Source: Mageeibacillus sp. UBA3781
GTDB lineage: Bacteria > Bacillota > Clostridia > Saccharofermentanales > Saccharofermentanaceae
NCBI GenBank assembly: GCA_002368805.1
Contig: DFFH01000128.1
Coordinates: forward strand, 1-19,249
DNA: 19,249 nt
Reading direction: 5' to 3'
Shown here in pieces: positions 15,669-19,249 of this stretch. Below the pieces are notes generated by a model. It was not told the origin of the DNA. It saw only the letters and a list, made by a program, of their open reading frames with translations, and made no database searches. The first letter of the stretch is position 1. Every line of letters starts with the position of its first letter. Position numbers and translations under genes: made by a program.

Positions 15669-16538
15669 ATGCTCAGCAAAAGCAAAACCGAACCGATTAC
15701 CGCCTATCACATCAGGCTCCAGCCGGAAGAGAAAAAAGTCCGTCTGAAGCTGGATGAAGCATGGCGCTACCGCGATCTGGTCCGTCTTCTGACGAGAAGG
15801 ACCTTCACTGTGACGTATCAGCAGACGGTCCTCGGTCCTTTATGGATCATCATCAATCCTGTCCTCGCCAGTCTGATCTACATGTTCGTCTTCGGGCATA
15901 TCGCCGATGTCGGCACCGCCGGCATCCCCCGGATCCTCTTCTATTTCGTATCCTCCGCGGTCTGGGAGTTATTCTCTTTCAGTCTGACGAAGAACTCGCA
16001 GACATTTGTCGCCAATGCCTATCTTTTCAGCAAAGTGTATTTCCCCAGGATCTGTGTCCCGATCTCAAATATGCTCGTAAGCATACTGAAGTTCCTGATC
16101 CAGCTCCTGATCGTCGCCGGTCTTCTCACTGCTTTCGTCATCCGAGGGAATGTGCATCCGATGTGGGCTCTCTATCCCCTTCTTCCGCTTCTTTTCCTTC
16201 AGATGGCGCTCTTCGGCATGAGTGTCGGCGTCCTTATCTCAAGTGTAACGACCAAGTACAGAGATCTTCTGGCCGTGGTCAATGTCCTCGTGAACCTCTG
16301 GATGTACGGCTCCGCTGTAGTTTACCCGATCCAGAGCGTCCCGGACGGAGTCCTGAAGATCCTTGTGAAGGTCAACCCGGTAAGTGAAAATATGGAGCTC
16401 ATCCGTATGATCCTTCTGGGCGAAGGAGAATTTGACCTTCTGTACTATCTGGTCGGACTTGCTGTCACGATCCTACTTTTCTTCTTCAGTATCGTGATCT
16501 TTAACCGGGTGGAAAGGACGTTTGCGGATACAGTATGA
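15669..16538 (+). CDS. Polysaccharide export ABC permease, Wzm/TagG type (ABC-2)
   Basis: Membrane subunit of an O-antigen/teichoic-acid-type exporter: 289 residues, six predicted helices. Signatures seen are a cytoplasmic amphipathic entry segment RYRDLVRLLTRRTFTVTYQQ (33-52), TVLGPLWIIINPVLASLIYMF right after it, VSSAVWELFSFSLTKNS, FSKVYFPRICVPISN, and TTKYRDLLAVVNVLVNLWMYGSAVVYP in the second half. These are the family's conserved stretches, including the T.Y+Q..LG.LW pattern. ATG 15669 has GGAAGG seven nt upstream. The stop overlaps the ATPase start by four bases (ATGA). It should flip or export an undecaprenyl-linked glycan across the membrane. No glycosyltransferase is present in the window, so the glycan must be made elsewhere. 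Confidence 0.94.
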   Translation: MLSKSKTEPITAYHIRLQPEEKKVRLKLDEAWRYRDLVRLLTRRTFTVTYQQTVLGPLWIIINPVLASLIYMFVFGHIADVGTAGIPRILFYFVSSAVWELFSFSLTKNSQTFVANAYLFSKVYFPRICVPISNMLVSILKFLIQLLIVAGLLTAFVIRGNVHPMWALYPLLPLLFLQMALFGMSVGVLISSVTTKYRDLLAVVNVLVNLWMYGSAVVYPIQSVPDGVLKILVKVNPVSENMELIRMILLGEGEFDLLYYLVGLAVTILLFFFSIVIFNRVERTFADTV

Positions 16539-17866
16539 GTACAAAAGCACAGCCATCCGGCGGGAACAGTGAAAAAGACGTTATGATCCGTGTCTCGGGA
16601 CTGAAGAAAAAGTACCGCCTCGGCAAGATCGGCGCGCACACCCTGCAGGGCGCCATCAAGGAACGTCGTGCCCGCGGAAAGAAGAACGATCAGAAGACCT
16701 CTTCCGGGACCTCCAGGAACAAGGACTTCTATGCTCTGAACGGAGTGGATCTGACCGTTTATAAGGGTGAGACTCTGGGCATACTCGGCAAGAACGGCGC
16801 CGGCAAGAGTACACTTCTTAAGATCCTCTGCCGCATCACCGCACCGACGGAAGGAACAGTCGATCTTTACGGCCATATCACCTCCATGCTCGAGGTCGGC
16901 ACCGGTTTCCACGGGGAGATGACGGGGCGCGAAAATATCTATCTCAATGGCACGATCCTCGGCATGACGAAGGCGGAGATCGATGAAAAGATCGACGACA
17001 TCATCGCCTTCTCGGGACTGGAGGAATTCATCGATACCCCGGTAAAAAGATATTCCAGCGGCATGTTCGTCAAGCTCGGTTTTTCCGTCGCGTACCACCT
17101 CGACAGTGAGATCGTCATCATGGATGAGGTCCTCGCCGTCGGCGATGTGGAGTTTCAGAAAAAGTGTATCCGCTGTCTTCTCGATGCAGCGAATAACGAT
17201 ATCCGTACCGTGCTCTATGTCAGCCATAACATGAATACTATCCGCCAGCTCTGTAAGCGCTGCATCGTCCTCGACAAGGGCGAGGTCATCTTTGACGGCG
17301 ATGTGGAGCAGGCGATCGCGATCTATCTCGGCACGCAGGCAGAAATGCCGGCGAAGATCGAGTATGGACCGGAACACCGTTCACGGGACTATCAGCGCAT
17401 GCGCGCCAGAGACCTCTTCTCACTCGATAGTCTGCGTCTTCTTAACCGTCCCGAGCCGATCTTCCCGACCTCGGGAGAAGCAGAGCTCGAGCTGACCTGT
17501 ACCGCTGCAAAAGAGATCAAAAATGTTGCCTTCCGGTTCCAGCTCCGGGATCAGGAAGATACGAAGATCGCATCGATGCTCCCCGGGAACCTCATCACGC
17601 TCTGCCCCGGAACCAATACCGTCCGGATCACGCTTCCGCTTACACATCTGACCTGCGGCCGCTACAGTGCGGACATCGTCGTCTATCAGCTCGATGCCGG
17701 CGGCATCGAAAGAAAGATGGATCTCGTCTCGCCGGGCTTTACTTTCCAGATCGAGTCCGCCCACGATAAAGACGACTATACGAAGTGGAACCAGCAGCAG
17801 TTCGGAGCGGTCCGCCTTCCGGATCTTTCGGTCGAAGTGTCCTCCCCGGAAGCCTCTGAGAAGTGA
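16535..17866 (+). CDS. Polysaccharide export ABC ATPase, Wzt type with C-terminal glycan-recognition domain
   Basis: A 443-residue ATPase paired with the preceding permease. Walker A is GKNGAGKST (85-93), the Q-loop region has MLEVGTGFHGEMTGRENIYL (118-137, typical of Wzt/TagH), signature RYSSGM (172-177), Walker B IVIMDEVLAVGD (193-204) and switch His231 in YVSHNM. A loop with many basic residues (about 42-63) separates the first strand from the Walker A region. After the nucleotide-binding domain, residues from about 300 to 430 form a beta-rich segment (SGEAELELTC, VAFRFQLRDQEDTKIAS, TNTVRITLPLTHLTCGRYSADIV in pieces, SPGFTFQIES), matching the Wzt_C fold that binds the terminal modification of the exported glycan in O9a-type systems. 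TagH-type ATPases for teichoic acids lack this, so a capped glycan is the more likely cargo. Confidence 0.93.
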   Translation: MSTKAQPSGGNSEKDVMIRVSGLKKKYRLGKIGAHTLQGAIKERRARGKKNDQKTSSGTSRNKDFYALNGVDLTVYKGETLGILGKNGAGKSTLLKILCRITAPTEGTVDLYGHITSMLEVGTGFHGEMTGRENIYLNGTILGMTKAEIDEKIDDIIAFSGLEEFIDTPVKRYSSGMFVKLGFSVAYHLDSEIVIMDEVLAVGDVEFQKKCIRCLLDAANNDIRTVLYVSHNMNTIRQLCKRCIVLDKGEVIFDGDVEQAIAIYLGTQAEMPAKIEYGPEHRSRDYQRMRARDLFSLDSLRLLNRPEPIFPTSGEAELELTCTAAKEIKNVAFRFQLRDQEDTKIASMLPGNLITLCPGTNTVRITLPLTHLTCGRYSADIVVYQLDAGGIERKMDLVSPGFTFQIESAHDKDDYTKWNQQQFGAVRLPDLSVEVSSPEASEK

Positions 17867-17891
17867 AAAGATGTACTTCACTTATTCTTTT
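17861..17891 (+). terminator. Weak intrinsic terminator-like hairpin after the polysaccharide exporter
   Basis: AAGTGAA (17861-17867) pairs with TTCACTT (17877-17883) across a 9-nt loop, followed by ATTCTTTT. The stop codon TGA lies inside the left arm. The stem is short and AT-rich, so termination is likely partial; it separates the Wzm/Wzt unit from nfnAB, which have their own candidate promoter. Confidence 0.4.
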
Positions 17892-17913
17892 CCCACATTA
17901 GCGAGAGAAAATA

Positions 17914-17943
17914 TTGATTTTCATTTCCCTCTAGTAGTAAATT
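17914..17943 (+). promoter_or_regulatory. Candidate promoter for nfnAB
   Basis: TTGATT (17914-17919) and TAAATT (17938-17943) with 18 bp between fit a sigma-A promoter with two mismatches in each hexamer. Transcription would begin near 17950, leaving a leader of about 43 nt before nfnA, with AAAGGA near its end. A second possible -10, TATGAT at 17949-17954, lacks a -35. Confidence 0.35.
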
Positions 17944-17962
17944 AAGGATATGATTTTCATTT
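17915..17962 (+). repeat. Pair of 12-bp direct repeats around the nfnAB promoter
   Basis: TGATTTTCATTT occurs exactly at 17915-17926 and at 17951-17962, 36 bp apart. The first copy overlaps the candidate -35 and the second lies about at the start of transcription, so the pair could be binding sites for a regulator. A chance match in an AT-rich stretch is possible. Confidence 0.4.
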
Positions 17963-17992
17963 GAGAGTTCTTCTCGAAAGGACGGAAAAAGT

Positions 17993-18904
17993 ATGTTTAA
18001 GATCGTGGCCAAAAGACAGCTCAACGAAGCCGTGACCCTGATGGAGATAGATGCGCCGTATATCGCCGCCAAGGCGAAAGCCGGACAGTTCATCATCTTC
18101 CGCGTCGATGAATATGGAGAGAGGATCCCTCTGACGATCGCGGATACCGATCCTGAAAAGGGCACAGTCACTATCATCTTCCAGGCTGTCGGCACCTCGA
18201 CCCGCACACTCGCAAAAATGAACGAGGGCGATGCGATCTTAGACTTCGTCGGTCCGCTGGGAAATGCCACCGAGATCGAAGGATATAAGAATGTATGTGT
18301 CGTCGGAGGCGGTGTCGGATGCGCGATCGCTTATCCTTCCGCAAAAGCACTGCACAAGGCAGGCGCACATGTCGATATGATCGCCGGCTTTAGAAACAAG
18401 GATATCGTTATTCTCGAGGAGGAGATGCGCGCTGTCAGCGACAACCTCTACATTACGACCGATGACGGTTCCTACGGTGAGAAGGGCTTCGTTACCAACA
18501 AGCTCCAGTCCCTGATCGATGCCGGAAACAAGTATGATCTGGTCATCGCGATCGGACCTCTCCCGATGATGAAGTTCCTCGCGGAGGTCACCCGCCCGTA
18601 TGGCATCAAGACTCTCGTCAGTTTAAACCCCATCATGATCGATGGTACCGGGATGTGCGGCGGCTGCCGCGTCACCGTCGGCGGCAAGATCCGTTTTGCC
18701 TGTGTCGATGGTCCGGACTTCGACGGACATGAGGTCGATTTTGATGAGCTGATGCGCAGAAATTCCTACTACAAAGCACAGGAGCGCGAAAGCGCAAACC
18801 ACGAATGCCGCATCATCAAGGCGGGAAAAGCTGCCGAAGCAGCGGCAGATGCACTGAAGACCGGTCTCGATACCGCCGCATCTTTCACTAAGGAGGAAAA
18901 ATAA
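17993..18904 (+). CDS. nfnA: NfnA: FAD/NAD-binding small subunit of NADH-dependent reduced ferredoxin:NADP+ oxidoreductase
   Basis: With NfnB it couples the exchange of electrons between NADH, NADPH and ferredoxin by flavin-based bifurcation in the cytosol. The 303-residue protein has the FNR-like order: N-terminal FAD-binding barrel with ERIPLTIAD (43-51) and FQAVGTSTRTLA (63-74), an NAD-binding half with VCVVGGGVGCAIAYPSAKAL (101-120), and a [2Fe-2S] loop MIDGTGMCGGCRVTVGG (215-231) with Cys222, Cys225 and Cys237; Asp217 is in a position to be the known aspartate ligand. It could also be called sulfide dehydrogenase subunit beta or dihydroorotate dehydrogenase electron-transfer-like, but the following gltA-like gene settles the call. 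The C-terminus is about 20 residues longer than I would expect and is alanine/lysine rich. The stop is one base before the nfnB start. Confidence 0.93.
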   Translation: MFKIVAKRQLNEAVTLMEIDAPYIAAKAKAGQFIIFRVDEYGERIPLTIADTDPEKGTVTIIFQAVGTSTRTLAKMNEGDAILDFVGPLGNATEIEGYKNVCVVGGGVGCAIAYPSAKALHKAGAHVDMIAGFRNKDIVILEEEMRAVSDNLYITTDDGSYGEKGFVTNKLQSLIDAGNKYDLVIAIGPLPMMKFLAEVTRPYGIKTLVSLNPIMIDGTGMCGGCRVTVGGKIRFACVDGPDFDGHEVDFDELMRRNSYYKAQERESANHECRIIKAGKAAEAAADALKTGLDTAASFTKEEK

Positions 18905-18905
18905 T

Positions 18906-19249
18906 ATGGCAAATCTTTCTCTTACTAAAGTAAAGATGCCGGAGCAGGATCCGAATGTCAGAAATAAGAATTTCGACGAGGTAGCTCTCGGTTATACGGA
19001 AGAAATGGCGAAAGAGGAGGCTACCCGCTGTCTCAACTGCAAGAACCGTCCATGCGTGAGCGGCTGTCCGGTCAATGTCCGTATCCCGGACTTCATCGCA
19101 CAGGTCGCCGAAGGGAATTACGAAGAAGCTTATAAGATCATCACATCAACCAACTGCCTCCCTGCTGTCTGCGGACGTGTCTGCACCCAGGAGACCCAGT
19201 GCGAGAGCAAGTGTGTGCGCGGCATGAAGGGCGAGAGCGTCGGCATCGG
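18906..19249 (+). CDS. nfnB: NfnB: large subunit (glutamate synthase small-chain-like), start only, cut by window edge
   Basis: The first 114 residues are seen; the frame is open to the right edge. It has the N-terminal domain of GltD/NfnB-like proteins that binds two [4Fe-4S] clusters: CLNCKNRPCVSGCPV (42-56) gives C-x2-C-x4-C-x3-C, and a second set follows with Cys84, Cys89, Cys93, Cys99 and Cys103 in NCLPAVCGRVCTQETQCESKC. The FAD and NADPH domains that follow in this family are beyond the window. ATG 18906 has AAGGAGG nine nt upstream, overlapping the end of nfnA, so the pair is translated together. 'Glutamate synthase (NADPH) small subunit, gltA' is the common database name for the same protein. 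Confidence 0.94.
   Translation, partial: MANLSLTKVKMPEQDPNVRNKNFDEVALGYTEEMAKEEATRCLNCKNRPCVSGCPVNVRIPDFIAQVAEGNYEEAYKIITSTNCLPAVCGRVCTQETQCESKCVRGMKGESVGI

Noticed and set aside
16445..17377. A 310-codon minus-strand open frame opposite the Wzt-type ATPase
   Set aside because: The plus-strand gene has every ABC motif; the antisense frame mirrors its codon pattern and has no known domain.

Overview
The window looks like a chromosomal segment of an anaerobic, monoderm member of Bacillota, class Clostridia. The reasons are: lipoprotein solute-binding proteins with Gram-positive-style signal peptides, strong AAGGAGG/GGAGG ribosome binding sites, an NfnAB electron-bifurcating pair, an ApbE / NusG-domain-II / Gx-transporter flavin-redox cluster of the kind found in Clostridia and Listeria, and roughly balanced base composition. 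I cannot name a genus. No tRNA, rRNA, CRISPR array or insertion sequence was seen.

Layout. Positions 15505 down to 1 are one long minus-strand block. Read in its direction of transcription it holds: an ABC ATPase and its multi-spanning exporter membrane protein (15505-13039); two paralogous giant lipoproteins, each a predicted beta-propeller-like N-terminal half joined to a sugar-type solute-binding half (13027-10622 and 10539-8083); a 276-bp gap with a strong 11-bp hairpin; two MalF/MalG-type sugar permeases (7806-5814); a HlyD/MacA-like adaptor with a very long coiled coil (5784-4102); a MacB-core-like protein that lacks the usual FtsX permease (4102-2864); ApbE flavin transferase (2892-1798); a NusG-domain-II membrane protein (1835-1371); a Gx-transporter/EetB-like protein (1374-856); and the epimerase end of an NAD(P)H-hydrate repair enzyme, cut by the left edge (781-1). 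From 7806 to 856, seven genes follow with gaps of at most 29 nt and several overlaps, so they are very probably one transcript.

Divergently, on the plus strand, a two-gene Wzm/Wzt-type polysaccharide exporter (15669-17866) with a C-terminal carbohydrate-recognition domain ends in a weak terminator-like hairpin. It is followed by a separate unit, nfnA and the start of nfnB (17993 to the right edge), which interconvert NADH, NADPH and ferredoxin electrons.

How it may fit together. The minus-strand block joins parts of a carbohydrate import system (two binding proteins, two permeases, no dedicated ATPase) to an export-like trans-envelope assembly (adaptor plus MacB-like extracellular core, also without its own ATPase) and to a module that attaches FMN to extracellular proteins. 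The only ATPase in the block is an ABC-2 exporter type at its head. This combination is the most unusual thing in the window. Whether it forms one machine or is only co-transcription is inference.
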